In this document: in pieces, positions 6,368-12,913 of the stretch
How the letters are laid out: each line of letters begins with the position of its first letter
How positions within the stretch are numbered: the first letter of the stretch is position 1
Origin: Euryarchaeota archaeon UBA438
GTDB lineage: Archaea > Thermoplasmatota > Poseidoniia > Poseidoniales > Thalassarchaeaceae
Direction: 5' to 3'
DNA length: 12,913 bases
Assembly: GCA_002504435.1 (NCBI GenBank)
Contig: DAQP01000017.1
Coordinates: 8,126-21,038, forward strand
Position numbers and translations under genes: made by a program
The notes under the pieces: model-generated
Seen by the model: only the letters and a program-made list of their open reading frames with translations
Database searches by the model: none
What the model was told of the DNA's origin: nothing

Positions 6368-9300
6368 CTACCTCCTCCTGGTCCTGATTGGCCGTACATA
6401 CCCTGATTCCCTGTCCCTTCGCTCATCCACAGTCAGATATTTGGGTTGCGGCGGCGGCTTGTGCTGATCCATGCCCGGCAAACCCCCGTCGCTTTCGACC
6501 TCCTCGACTTCGTAGGTCTCCAGCATCTCCTCCGCATCAATCTCTTCTTCGTCCTTCTGCCGCATGATGACCCATCCAAGAATTAGCACCATCGCGACCA
6601 AAGTGAGTAGGCCAGCGCTTTCCTTGTTGGGAACCAAATCTGACCAAGTCAGGTCGGACAGAGATCTCGGTTTGAACTCCTCCTCCTCGGCGAGAACGAT
6701 TACTACGAACTCCTTCTCTGAGCACACGTCCACTCCATCACAAACCTGCATCAGTATGCGCACCTCTCCCATACTGTCCCAAGACTGTGAATTCCACCCC
6801 CAGTCATTCCGCGGGTCCCCGTCCCCGTCGAAGTCCAAAGCTACATTCAAATCCCATCTGACAACCAAGTCCCCTGTTAGGTCTCGGTCCATATCGTTGG
6901 TCGGGTCCCCATCCTCGTCACTGTCCACCATAGAGTCGGTGTCCATCCATGCCGAGATCCCATCGTCCAGATCCGCATCGGACACGGAGAAATTCAGAAG
7001 AACTGCATCTCCGACATTAACGTAGTCAGAGCCTATGGGGTCCATCTCTCCAATTATTGGTGCTCTTGAGACGTGGACAAGGACCGTGGTCGAATTCGTC
7101 TCCCCTCCCTCAAATCCATCGACAACGGTAAGAGTTACCACATAGGTACCTGGAATCTCATAGCTGTGCCAAACTACTGGCCCTTCCACGACTGGAGTGG
7201 CATCTCCGAAGTCCCAGATCCAATGAGTTATTCCATTCCATTCGGGATCATCGGGATTTGTTGACGTTCTCCCCACGAAAAGCGGATCAGAATCGTAACT
7301 GGATGATCCATCGAACCTGATTAGCGTGCCAGGCGCAACGAAGGCCCCGCCGTCGCTAGTCTGGGGGATCTGCCAGATTACTGCGTCGGAATCATTTGGC
7401 TCCCTGTCGAGCAAACTCCCATTTGCACTCGGACATGAGTAAGCGAGCTCCGGGACTGGCACAGGATTCTGGATTCTAATTGTGTAGGATTTGGTTGCTG
7501 ATGACAGCCCCCTCTCGTCCACTACTGTCAGGCTTACGGTGTAAAGCCCAGGCCTGAGGAACGTGTGACTCACAGAACTAGAGTTTGCTATTGGTCCATC
7601 CAAATCTGAGATGTTCCATGAAGTTGAGAGTAGGGAAGTATCTCCATCTGGGTCGAATGAAAGGCTGGAGAACGTGTAAGTAGTGTCCACTGTTCCGTCT
7701 GAGGGCCTCGAGAAAACGGCCACAGGACGTTGATTGAGTACGTTAACCACTATGGTGGTAAGGGAGGAATTACCGTCGTCGTCAGTTACTTCCAGGGTCA
7801 CGGTCTTCGGACCGGGCTCTCTCCAGCCAACCAAGGGATTGCTAAGGCTAGACTCTGTTGAAGAGAAGTCTGAGGTTAGGGTCATGCCTCCTCCATCCAG
7901 ATTTACGCCGCCTTCAAATTGCCAGTTGTACTCAACGATCATCCCGTCGCTATCGGTGAATATTTCAGGCATTTCTATTGGGGTCAGGGTGAAGGTCTCC
8001 AATGAATCGTCGAAAACCAGTTTGGGAAGTCTGTTCAGTATCCTGATGAAAATCGTGTGCTCAACTTCGTGCAACCCATCGCTAACTGTCAGTGTTAATG
8101 TGTAGACAATTCCATCTGCGCTCCCATCCACCCACGAGTGACTAGACTCAGCCAAACCGACCCCTGAAACGCTCTCGCCATCACCCCAATCCCAACTGAA
8201 TTCCAATTCTTCTATGGGGAGGTTGTCAGTGGTTCCTCTAGCGGAGAACTCGACCTGCTGATTCGTCAATAGTACCAATTCGTCAGTCACCACCACCCCA
8301 TCCACCGAAATTTCGGGTATCGGGTCGGAAGTGTCCTGAACTAGAACATCCCAAGATTGGCTTTCTGAGAAATATCCGCCTTGGTCCATAACCGTCAAGA
8401 CAATGGTGTACTCTCCTGGATTGAGGTAGGGGTGGACTGGATTTTTCAATCCGGAAGAAACGTTATCCCCCAAATCCCAGAAGTAACCAATCGGAGTCTC
8501 GTTGTGGGAGAATGTCCCATTGAGTTGTCCGAAACCCCACTCGTCATAACCCGAACCAAACATATTCACAGGCAACCAAGTCTGAGTTACGTTTGTTGAG
8601 ATTGAACCAGAAGCTACTGGTTCCATGTTGGCCAGCTCGACTGGGAGTGAAAAGGCCTGGTCCACCAGAGCATCGGTAATGTCCCTGATGCTCACCCCGA
8701 ACGTCCAGTCCCCTGTGTGAGGGGGCGTAAACCACACAGTCTTCTCAGTTGGAATGCTGTTTCCTGCGGTTGCAGAGAAGACCAGGGTGTCGATCAGGGT
8801 GTTGTTCACATATGCGTCTACAGAGACCTCCAAGACCTCGAAGAATGCATTGGAAACTATGTCCAAATCAAGCTCAACGCTATCATCAACGCCATTTCCG
8901 TCCCTATCAAACGAATCTATGGTGTTGATTGAAATTTCAGCAGGATCTGTAATCAACTCAGCTTGTACAATCACCGATGCCGAGGGATAACTCCCAGTCG
9001 TAATCCCGCACGTCATGTAGTTGTAGTCGCAGTCGTCAACAGCGGACTCGAACCAAGTAGTCAGCCAAACCTCGTCAGTCGTGTTGCCAAATCCATGAAC
9101 GAGCCCCGTTGCAGCTCCAGAGGAAGGATCCACTCTCAGCCTGCTCATGGACCAACTACCAGTCGCCGAATCACGAGAAAGAACTGCTCCCTCGAATCCG
9201 AACTGGGTTGGCTGAACCATCAAGTTAAGCGGAGCTCCAGAGCCTTGATTGAATTTGTAGGCCCTCATCCCCCAGCCTTCAACGGCCTGGCTAGGGCTCG

Positions 9301-10471
9301 ACCATGAGTTGACCCATTGGTCGTTGAATCCACTCATCTGCACCCTGCAAATAGATGCAGCAATACATCCAGCGGTCAAGTCCAGATTGGAGAACCCAAA
9401 AGCCCCCTGGGCGCTATCAATCGAAACGGCCATGGTGAAGTTAGCGAAGATATCGCTCATCGTGGTACCGATGGAAGTGAAGCCCGGCTCGGGATTGTTG
9501 GCCAGATTCTCTATGCCCGCTCCTCCGGTGGCCGTATCGGCAACTAGGCTCCTTATTGCCGAACCCCCTCCAAGCTTGTCGGCCAGGTACATCATGAACA
9601 TGAATCCCGCTCCATAGTCTGCAATTCTCTGATTCCACCACCTCACGCTCATGTTGGAATTCTGCGACCATTCGTTAGCGTGCCCAGTAAGTGTGCTGGT
9701 CACTCCAAAGCACAAGTAAGCAGCCATATCAGCGGCACCTTCGTCGATCCAGATGAACTCATACGGATCTCTTGCATTGTGCAGCAAATGTTGAAACTCA
9801 TGGGCTAGGATCGTATTTCTCCAGCTCAAGTCATCCACGTCAACGAAAACAGCTTCTCTGGTGGACGCCAGTCCGGGTACGAAATAGCCCCCCACTGATG
9901 CAGCGCCGTCTATGGCGAGAATCACAATCTCCACTTGGCAGTTATTGTCGACATCCGGGGCTGAACCGAAGTAGTTAGTATTCGTTGGGAAAATGGTTGA
10001 CTCCCATGTGGAGGTAATGTCGTTAAGAGTTGTAGAGGGTACAATTTCCCCATCCTCGACGAATACGACAGAGTTCGACGATACCTTCTGCACCGTGGCG
10101 GAAATCGTCCCACTGGCTGTAGAAATCGTATCAGTATCTCCCTGACTCCATGCAGCCTCGCAACTTCTTACCGAGTGCCTCGAATTCTGATATGCCTGGG
10201 AGAATGGTAGGACAACTCCTGGATATCCCTCCTCAACCCACTGTCTTTTCAGGAAACCTGTGGCCGAGAAAATGGGTTCATCGCTCCCGGCAAACATGTA
10301 CTGCTTGCCCTCAATAGGGGGGACGAAATCCGATAGGTCGCCGGTGATTTCGATGCTTACTGGGACCTCCTCCGAAGGAACTGCGGCTGCTAACGGAGAA
10401 AGGCCGGCCAGGAGCATCACTGAAACAATCATTACTGCGGAGGAGATAGAGTTGCAGTGTTTCCGGCCCAT
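6368..10471 (-). CDS. Membrane-anchored zinc metallopeptidase with PKD domains
   Basis: A predicted secreted endopeptidase of 1367 residues. It has a signal peptide (about 1-30) and a catalytic region with HEFQH (224-228) and WIDEGAADMA supplying Glu244. This gives HExxH-x15-E, a gluzincin-type zinc site resembling M30 (hyicolysin-like) peptidases, with the upstream APDVDNN and GGYFVPG stretches also typical. A Ca-loop-like DRDGNGVDD (about 522-530) follows, then about five PKD/Ig-like domains (roughly 617-1135). WDLGD (665-669), WDWGDG (760-765) and WDFGDA (1086-1091) are clear in three, while two are degenerate. Two Asp-rich loops, a transmembrane helix (1286-1303) and a 64-residue cytoplasmic tail, acidic then ending RTRRR, complete it. 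Many N-x-S/T sequons suggest glycosylation. ATG 10471 is chosen over 10552 because the signal peptide starts there, GGAGTG lies 9 nt upstream, and the longer form would run up to the divergent gene's start. Substrate unknown; peptidase activity inferred from motifs. Confidence 0.88.
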   Translation of the reverse strand: MGRKHCNSISSAVMIVSVMLLAGLSPLAAAVPSEEVPVSIEITGDLSDFVPPIEGKQYMFAGSDEPIFSATGFLKRQWVEEGYPGVVLPFSQAYQNSRHSVRSCEAAWSQGDTDTISTASGTISATVQKVSSNSVVFVEDGEIVPSTTLNDITSTWESTIFPTNTNYFGSAPDVDNNCQVEIVILAIDGAASVGGYFVPGLASTREAVFVDVDDLSWRNTILAHEFQHLLHNARDPYEFIWIDEGAADMAAYLCFGVTSTLTGHANEWSQNSNMSVRWWNQRIADYGAGFMFMMYLADKLGGGSAIRSLVADTATGGAGIENLANNPEPGFTSIGTTMSDIFANFTMAVSIDSAQGAFGFSNLDLTAGCIAASICRVQMSGFNDQWVNSWSSPSQAVEGWGMRAYKFNQGSGAPLNLMVQPTQFGFEGAVLSRDSATGSWSMSRLRVDPSSGAATGLVHGFGNTTDEVWLTTWFESAVDDCDYNYMTCGITTGSYPSASVIVQAELITDPAEISINTIDSFDRDGNGVDDSVELDLDIVSNAFFEVLEVSVDAYVNNTLIDTLVFSATAGNSIPTEKTVWFTPPHTGDWTFGVSIRDITDALVDQAFSLPVELANMEPVASGSISTNVTQTWLPVNMFGSGYDEWGFGQLNGTFSHNETPIGYFWDLGDNVSSGLKNPVHPYLNPGEYTIVLTVMDQGGYFSESQSWDVLVQDTSDPIPEISVDGVVVTDELVLLTNQQVEFSARGTTDNLPIEELEFSWDWGDGESVSGVGLAESSHSWVDGSADGIVYTLTLTVSDGLHEVEHTIFIRILNRLPKLVFDDSLETFTLTPIEMPEIFTDSDGMIVEYNWQFEGGVNLDGGGMTLTSDFSSTESSLSNPLVGWREPGPKTVTLEVTDDDGNSSLTTIVVNVLNQRPVAVFSRPSDGTVDTTYTFSSLSFDPDGDTSLLSTSWNISDLDGPIANSSSVSHTFLRPGLYTVSLTVVDERGLSSATKSYTIRIQNPVPVPELAYSCPSANGSLLDREPNDSDAVIWQIPQTSDGGAFVAPGTLIRFDGSSSYDSDPLFVGRTSTNPDDPEWNGITHWIWDFGDATPVVEGPVVWHSYEIPGTYVVTLTVVDGFEGGETNSTTVLVHVSRAPIIGEMDPIGSDYVNVGDAVLLNFSVSDADLDDGISAWMDTDSMVDSDEDGDPTNDMDRDLTGDLVVRWDLNVALDFDGDGDPRNDWGWNSQSWDSMGEVRILMQVCDGVDVCSEKEFVVIVLAEEEEFKPRSLSDLTWSDLVPNKESAGLLTLVAMVLILGWVIMRQKDEEEIDAEEMLETYEVEEVESDGGLPGMDQHKPPPQPKYLTVDERRDRESGYVRPIRTRRR
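6370..6379 (-). promoter_or_regulatory. Strong ribosome binding site for the 294-aa protein
   Basis: On the minus strand AGGAGGAGG (6379 to 6371) plus the first base of the stop codon gives AGGAGGAGGT, an excellent match to an archaeal Shine-Dalgarno sequence. Counting its first AGGAGG, it lies 7 nt before TTG 6366. The same bases encode the last three arginines of the metallopeptidase, so reinitiation or coupling is likely. It is the main reason for choosing the TTG start. Confidence 0.65.
6803..6943 (-). other. Twin Asp-rich DxDGDPxND loops in the metallopeptidase
   Basis: The segment codes for two matching loops, SDEDGDPTNDMDRD and DFDGDGDPRNDW, about 30 residues apart in the last extracellular domain before the membrane helix. 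The shared DGDPxND core looks like calcium-binding loops of the thrombospondin-3 or dockerin type. Calcium binding is inferred from the Asp pattern alone. Confidence 0.5.
9788..9802 (-). other. Zinc-binding HEFQH motif codons
   Basis: These five codons (residues 224-228 of the metallopeptidase) encode HEFQH: two zinc-ligand histidines and the catalytic glutamate of HExxH. The third ligand is expected to be Glu244 in WIDEGAADM. All key residues are intact, so the domain is predicted to be active. Confidence 0.85.
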
Positions 10472-10550
10472 ATCTCTCAACACTCCGTGTTGTATCCAGT
10501 ATCTTTCGGTCCTAAGACGTATTTTAACATCGATGGAGCATCGTTCGTAC
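10472..10550. promoter_or_regulatory. Divergent promoter between the metallopeptidase and cyclotransferase genes
   Basis: A 79-bp spacer with one clear AT-rich box, TATTTTAAC (10520-10528). On the plus strand ATTTTAAC lies 23-30 bp before ATG 10551, fitting a TATA element for a leaderless mRNA. On the minus strand it reads GTTAAAATA and would place a start near 10497, giving a leader of about 26 nt for the metallopeptidase. An inverted repeat CAACAC-TCC-GTGTTG (10478-10492) sits in that leader and includes the GGAGTG ribosome binding site. A smaller one, CGATG-GAG-CATCG, lies at 10531-10543. Confidence 0.5.
10478..10492 (-). repeat. Inverted repeat covering the metallopeptidase ribosome binding site
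   Basis: On the minus strand CAACAC-GGA-GTGTTG gives a 6-bp stem with a 3-nt loop, 7 nt before ATG 10471. The loop and right arm hold GGAGTG, the only Shine-Dalgarno candidate, 9 nt from the start. A folded leader could hide it. It could equally be a dyad operator or chance. Confidence 0.4.
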
Positions 10551-11582
10551 ATGAGTCACGCGGGCCGCCCCCGTATTCAATCTCGCGCCCTCGCCCTAAT
10601 CCTCATTTTCTCACTGCTATGTACTCCTGTCGACGCTGTTTCAGAGGAGCAAGAAATTGGTGGAGAAGTGGTTGTCATAAGGTCGATTCCACATGACTCG
10701 GGGGCCTTCACTCAGGGGCTTGTAATGGATGATGGGAGGCTATTTGAGAGTACGGGATTATTTGGCGAGTCGACTTTGAGGGAAATTGATGCTACATCGG
10801 GTGAGGTAATCAGATCCACAAATCTAGAATCTTCACTTTTTGGGGAAGGGATAGCCGTCGTAGGCGACAAGATATTCATGCTAACATGGCTAAATCAAAC
10901 TGCCTTAGTTTTTGATATGGAGACCTTCAACCTCACATCGGTCATGAATTACGAAGGAGAGGGCTGGGGGCTGTGTTTTGATGGGTCGTCATTAGTGATG
11001 TCAAATGGCACCTCGTCCATTTCCTTCAGAAATCCGGAAAATTTCGAGATTATTCGTTCAATCGAGGTGACCGACTCCGGCGGAAATGAAGTAATAATGA
11101 TCAATGAACTAGAGTGTGTCAGAACAGACTCAGGCGACAAGATATTCGCAAATGTCTGGCAGGAAGATAGAATCCTGATGATCGACCCCTCAAATGGGAG
11201 TGTCATTGAGGAATTCGATGTATCATTCCTTTCTTCGCAGAATTTAGGAGACAACAACGAAGTCTTGAATGGAATTGCTCACAACGGTTCATCAGAATAC
11301 TGGATTACTGGTAAGAATTGGACTTCAATGTACTTGGTAGAGCTCACCACATCACTCCAGTCAGCCGACGGGGAATGCCACCTCGACTGCTCCCCAGATG
11401 AGTCATTCGAAACAGAGTGGCTCAGTCCAGCAATCGTGCTGGCCTTGGTGCTTACAGGTATTGCGATATTCATGAAGAATGGCGCCACAGGGAATAAAGA
11501 CACTAGAGAATCCAGCAATCGGCATGATGAACAGCCTACTGCCACGCCGCAAATGCAGCGAAGCGGGGGTGAAGATAGGTGA
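10551..11582 (+). CDS. Membrane-anchored glutaminyl-peptide cyclotransferase-like protein
   Basis: Resembles the plant/bacterial type of glutaminyl cyclase (Glu_cyclase_2 family, five-bladed beta-propeller), which turns N-terminal glutamine into pyroglutamate with release of ammonia. The 343 residues contain a signal peptide (about 1-29), then the propeller with family motifs in order: HDSGAFTQGL (48-57), FGEG (97-100), LTW (111-113), EGWGL (137-141), NELE (185-188), ANVW (200-203) and TGKNW (253-257). These are the conserved segments that line the active site in papaya and bacterial enzymes, and none is missing. A transmembrane helix (about 291-308) and a hydrophilic tail follow, so the enzyme should sit outside, tethered to the membrane. 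Six N-x-S/T sequons are present. ATG 10551 is chosen over 10533 and 10260 by the signal peptide and the TATA box 23-30 bp upstream. It heads an operon, with a GTGA overlap to the next gene. Substrates are unknown. Confidence 0.9.
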   Translation: MSHAGRPRIQSRALALILIFSLLCTPVDAVSEEQEIGGEVVVIRSIPHDSGAFTQGLVMDDGRLFESTGLFGESTLREIDATSGEVIRSTNLESSLFGEGIAVVGDKIFMLTWLNQTALVFDMETFNLTSVMNYEGEGWGLCFDGSSLVMSNGTSSISFRNPENFEIIRSIEVTDSGGNEVIMINELECVRTDSGDKIFANVWQEDRILMIDPSNGSVIEEFDVSFLSSQNLGDNNEVLNGIAHNGSSEYWITGKNWTSMYLVELTTSLQSADGECHLDCSPDESFETEWLSPAIVLALVLTGIAIFMKNGATGNKDTRESSNRHDEQPTATPQMQRSGGEDR

Positions 11583-12334
11583 GCGAAGAGTTCGAGGAAG
11601 AGATCGATCGAAGGACCGGCCTGGAATTGTGGCTTTCCGACCTCTCGACAGATTCAGCCACTCGAAACCTGGGCGCCTTCCTGATAGCCATGGGAAGCAT
11701 TCTCGGAGTCATAGTCGGAATGATGCTAATTTCTGGTAACGTTAGTGACATTCTTTCGGGCGAGCTAGATGACTCGGGAGCCCAAGCAGACGTATATGGA
11801 ATAGTCGCCACTGAGTTAGTCGATAACACAACTGGCGGCGATCATGTCGAAGGCGTCACAGTGAAGGTTTTCGATGACCTAGGAATAGAGATCGGAAGTG
11901 ACGTTACCGACTCTGGGGGCAGGTTCACAATTTCGGATTTGCCACGTAGATCTTCCACTCTTGAAGTAGCTCACCCAGGTAACGTAACAGTTCGTATATT
12001 GCTGATTCCGGGAGACCACGCACAAATCCCAATCACTCTGTCGCAGGGAGAAGGCACCCATTCCTCCGACATCAGGGGCGACAGTCATCTAGGCGAGTCG
12101 GTATTCATCGGAACTGCTGTGGCACTAATGACCTTGTTTTCCGGAATTGCCGGTTTGGCAGGCGCGGCAGAGGCGAGAAAAGGGTTGAGCTACCGGAGAA
12201 CGTGGTGGCTATCCTTCGTCGGGCTATGGAGCAGGGGGATGATGTTCGTGGGACCTCTCCTCATACTTTCGGGAATGGGCCTCGCGAGCCTCTCTAAGAC
12301 TCAATTCTACGACGTCTATTCGAAGGAAGAGTGA
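11579..12334 (+). CDS. Three-helix membrane protein with an extracellular carboxypeptidase-regulatory-like domain
   Basis: No named family recognised for the whole protein (251 aa). An acidic N-terminus (MSEEFEEEID) is followed by a transmembrane helix (about 31-52) and an extracellular domain (about 72-155). Its pattern DVYGIVATEL, EGVTVKVFDD, DSGGRFTISDLP is that of carboxypeptidase regulatory-like (beta-sandwich) domains. Two more helices follow (about 174-197 and 209-238). The loop between these two, EARKGLSYRR, is basic, which puts it and the N-terminus in the cytoplasm. The GTG start overlaps the stop of the cyclotransferase gene as GTGA, and GGGGGTGA lies 6 nt upstream as a good ribosome binding site, so translation is probably coupled. 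The thymidylate kinase gene starts 4 nt after its stop. It may be a membrane partner of the cyclotransferase, inferred from coupling only. Confidence 0.82.
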   Translation: MSEEFEEEIDRRTGLELWLSDLSTDSATRNLGAFLIAMGSILGVIVGMMLISGNVSDILSGELDDSGAQADVYGIVATELVDNTTGGDHVEGVTVKVFDDLGIEIGSDVTDSGGRFTISDLPRRSSTLEVAHPGNVTVRILLIPGDHAQIPITLSQGEGTHSSDIRGDSHLGESVFIGTAVALMTLFSGIAGLAGAAEARKGLSYRRTWWLSFVGLWSRGMMFVGPLLILSGMGLASLSKTQFYDVYSKEE

Positions 12335-12338
12335 GGAA

Positions 12339-12913
12339 ATGTACCTAGTCACAATAGAGGGCGGAGATGGGAGCGGCAAGGGCCTAGCGACCAGGGTGGT
12401 CGCTGAGGTAATGCGTAGGGAGTTCCCCTTCGTGACAGTCGACAAAACCGGGGAGCCAAGGAGGGAGCACCCCCTTGGTAGGCTCGCAATCGAAGCAGTA
12501 AGGAAGAAGCAAATGTCGCCCGAGGAAGAGGCGGGGCTGTTTGCCGCCGATCGGGTCGATCATTCTCACGGATGGATTCTCCCCCGACTTGAACAGGGCA
12601 AGGCAGTGGTCAGTGAGAGAAACATCCACTCATCCCTCGTTTACCAGGGAATTGTCGGTGGAGCGGGGATCGAAAGAGTTGCCCACATGAACTCAGCCGC
12701 ATTGGTTCCAGACCTGTGCATATGGGTAGATTGCGACCCCGAGGTAGCATTGAATCGAATCAAGAGTGGGACCCTAAGGGCCCATTCAAACAAGGAAGAA
12801 TACTTCGAGACAACCGAGTTACAGAGGAAGATCAGAGAGGGTTACAGGGCACTGCTTTCCGGCGAAAAAGAGATGCCAGTCCCGTTCGACATGGGTGCGA
12901 TAATCGGGCCCAT
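12339..12913 (+). CDS. tmk: Divergent thymidylate kinase family protein (3' end cut by window edge)
   Basis: A P-loop nucleoside monophosphate kinase most like thymidylate kinase, which phosphorylates dTMP to dTDP in the cytoplasm. 191 codons are visible from ATG 12339. Family landmarks are IEGGDGSGKG (P-loop, 6-15), TGEP (37-40), LFAADR (67-72), the SERN segment (92-95) followed by SSLVYQG, IWVDCDPEVALNRI (128-141) and REGY near the C-terminal lid helix. Several positions differ from the usual pattern. The P-loop ends GKG instead of GK(S/T), TREPGG has become TGEPRR, the DRY-type motif is ERN, and the lid lacks the usual DRFE. It could still be dTMP kinase with a changed site, or a related kinase with another substrate. 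ATG follows GAGTGAGG and lies 4 nt after the previous stop, so it belongs to the same operon. Most family members have about 200-215 residues, so little is missing. Confidence 0.83.
   Translation, partial: MYLVTIEGGDGSGKGLATRVVAEVMRREFPFVTVDKTGEPRREHPLGRLAIEAVRKKQMSPEEEAGLFAADRVDHSHGWILPRLEQGKAVVSERNIHSSLVYQGIVGGAGIERVAHMNSAALVPDLCIWVDCDPEVALNRIKSGTLRAHSNKEEYFETTELQRKIREGYRALLSGEKEMPVPFDMGAIIGP

Noticed and set aside
6564..7025. 153-residue plus-strand reading frame inside the metallopeptidase gene
   Set aside because: Ser/Thr/Pro-rich shadow translation opposite Asp-rich coding sequence, with no domain and no ribosome binding site.
9788..9802. M6 (immune inhibitor A) assignment for the metallopeptidase
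   Set aside because: The motif is HEFQH followed 15 residues later by a WIDEG glutamate, a gluzincin pattern closer to M30. PKD domains occur in both families and do not decide.
10531..10543. CGATG-GAG-CATCG inverted repeat as an operator
   Set aside because: Arms of 5 bp are expected by chance at this length. I mention it only as part of the promoter region.
10260..10550. Long upstream extension of the cyclotransferase gene
   Set aside because: It overlaps the metallopeptidase coding region and would bury the clear signal peptide that begins at 10551.
10472..10552. Metallopeptidase start at ATG 10552
   Set aside because: It would add 27 charged residues before a well-formed signal peptide and overlap the divergent gene's start. 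A GGAGTG site points to ATG 10471.

Overview
The window looks like a chromosomal segment of an archaeon, most likely a marine Thermoplasmatota of the Poseidoniales (Marine Group II) type. This is inferred from three things: a bacterial-type gyrB-gyrA pair, promoters with TTTAA/TTAAA boxes about 26 bp upstream of start codons (the leaderless archaeal pattern), and very acidic secreted PKD-rich proteins anchored by a C-terminal membrane helix. No rRNA or other taxonomic marker is present, so the assignment is not certain. I saw no tRNA, rRNA, CRISPR array, insertion sequence or integrase, and no gene-free stretch exceeds 300 bases.

Layout. At 1-4535 on the minus strand lies the gyrase operon: gyrB (complete, 669 aa) followed after 3 nt by gyrA (840 codons, cut by the left window edge). 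A 143-bp divergent spacer separates it from a plus-strand type I 3-dehydroquinate dehydratase (aroD, 4679-5485). At 5482-10471 is a minus-strand pair of secreted proteins: a 1367-aa membrane-anchored zinc metallopeptidase with about five PKD domains, and, immediately downstream, a 294-aa single-pass surface protein. The latter converges on aroD so tightly that one CTAG supplies both stop codons. A 79-bp divergent spacer leads to a plus-strand operon from 10551: a membrane-anchored glutaminyl-peptide cyclotransferase-like beta-propeller, a three-helix membrane protein with an extracellular carboxypeptidase-regulatory-like domain (GTGA overlap), and a divergent thymidylate kinase family protein cut by the right edge.

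How the parts fit. Housekeeping genes (DNA supercoiling, shikimate pathway, probably dTMP phosphorylation) flank a cell-surface block of four secreted or membrane proteins. These are arranged as two divergent units around one promoter region. The block may be a surface protein-processing module, with one enzyme cutting peptide bonds and another capping N-terminal glutamine as pyroglutamate. That link is inferred from position only.

The most striking non-coding signal is a perfect 27-bp palindrome (12-bp arms, 3-bp centre) over codons 5-13 of the annotated gyrB. Because the GyrB family normally begins near residue 20, it could really lie in the gyrB leader. Other points worth a look are a Gln at the GyrA quinolone serine, a GyrA-box variant, the altered P-loop and nucleotide-binding motifs of the kinase, and a hairpin over the ribosome binding site of the metallopeptidase gene.
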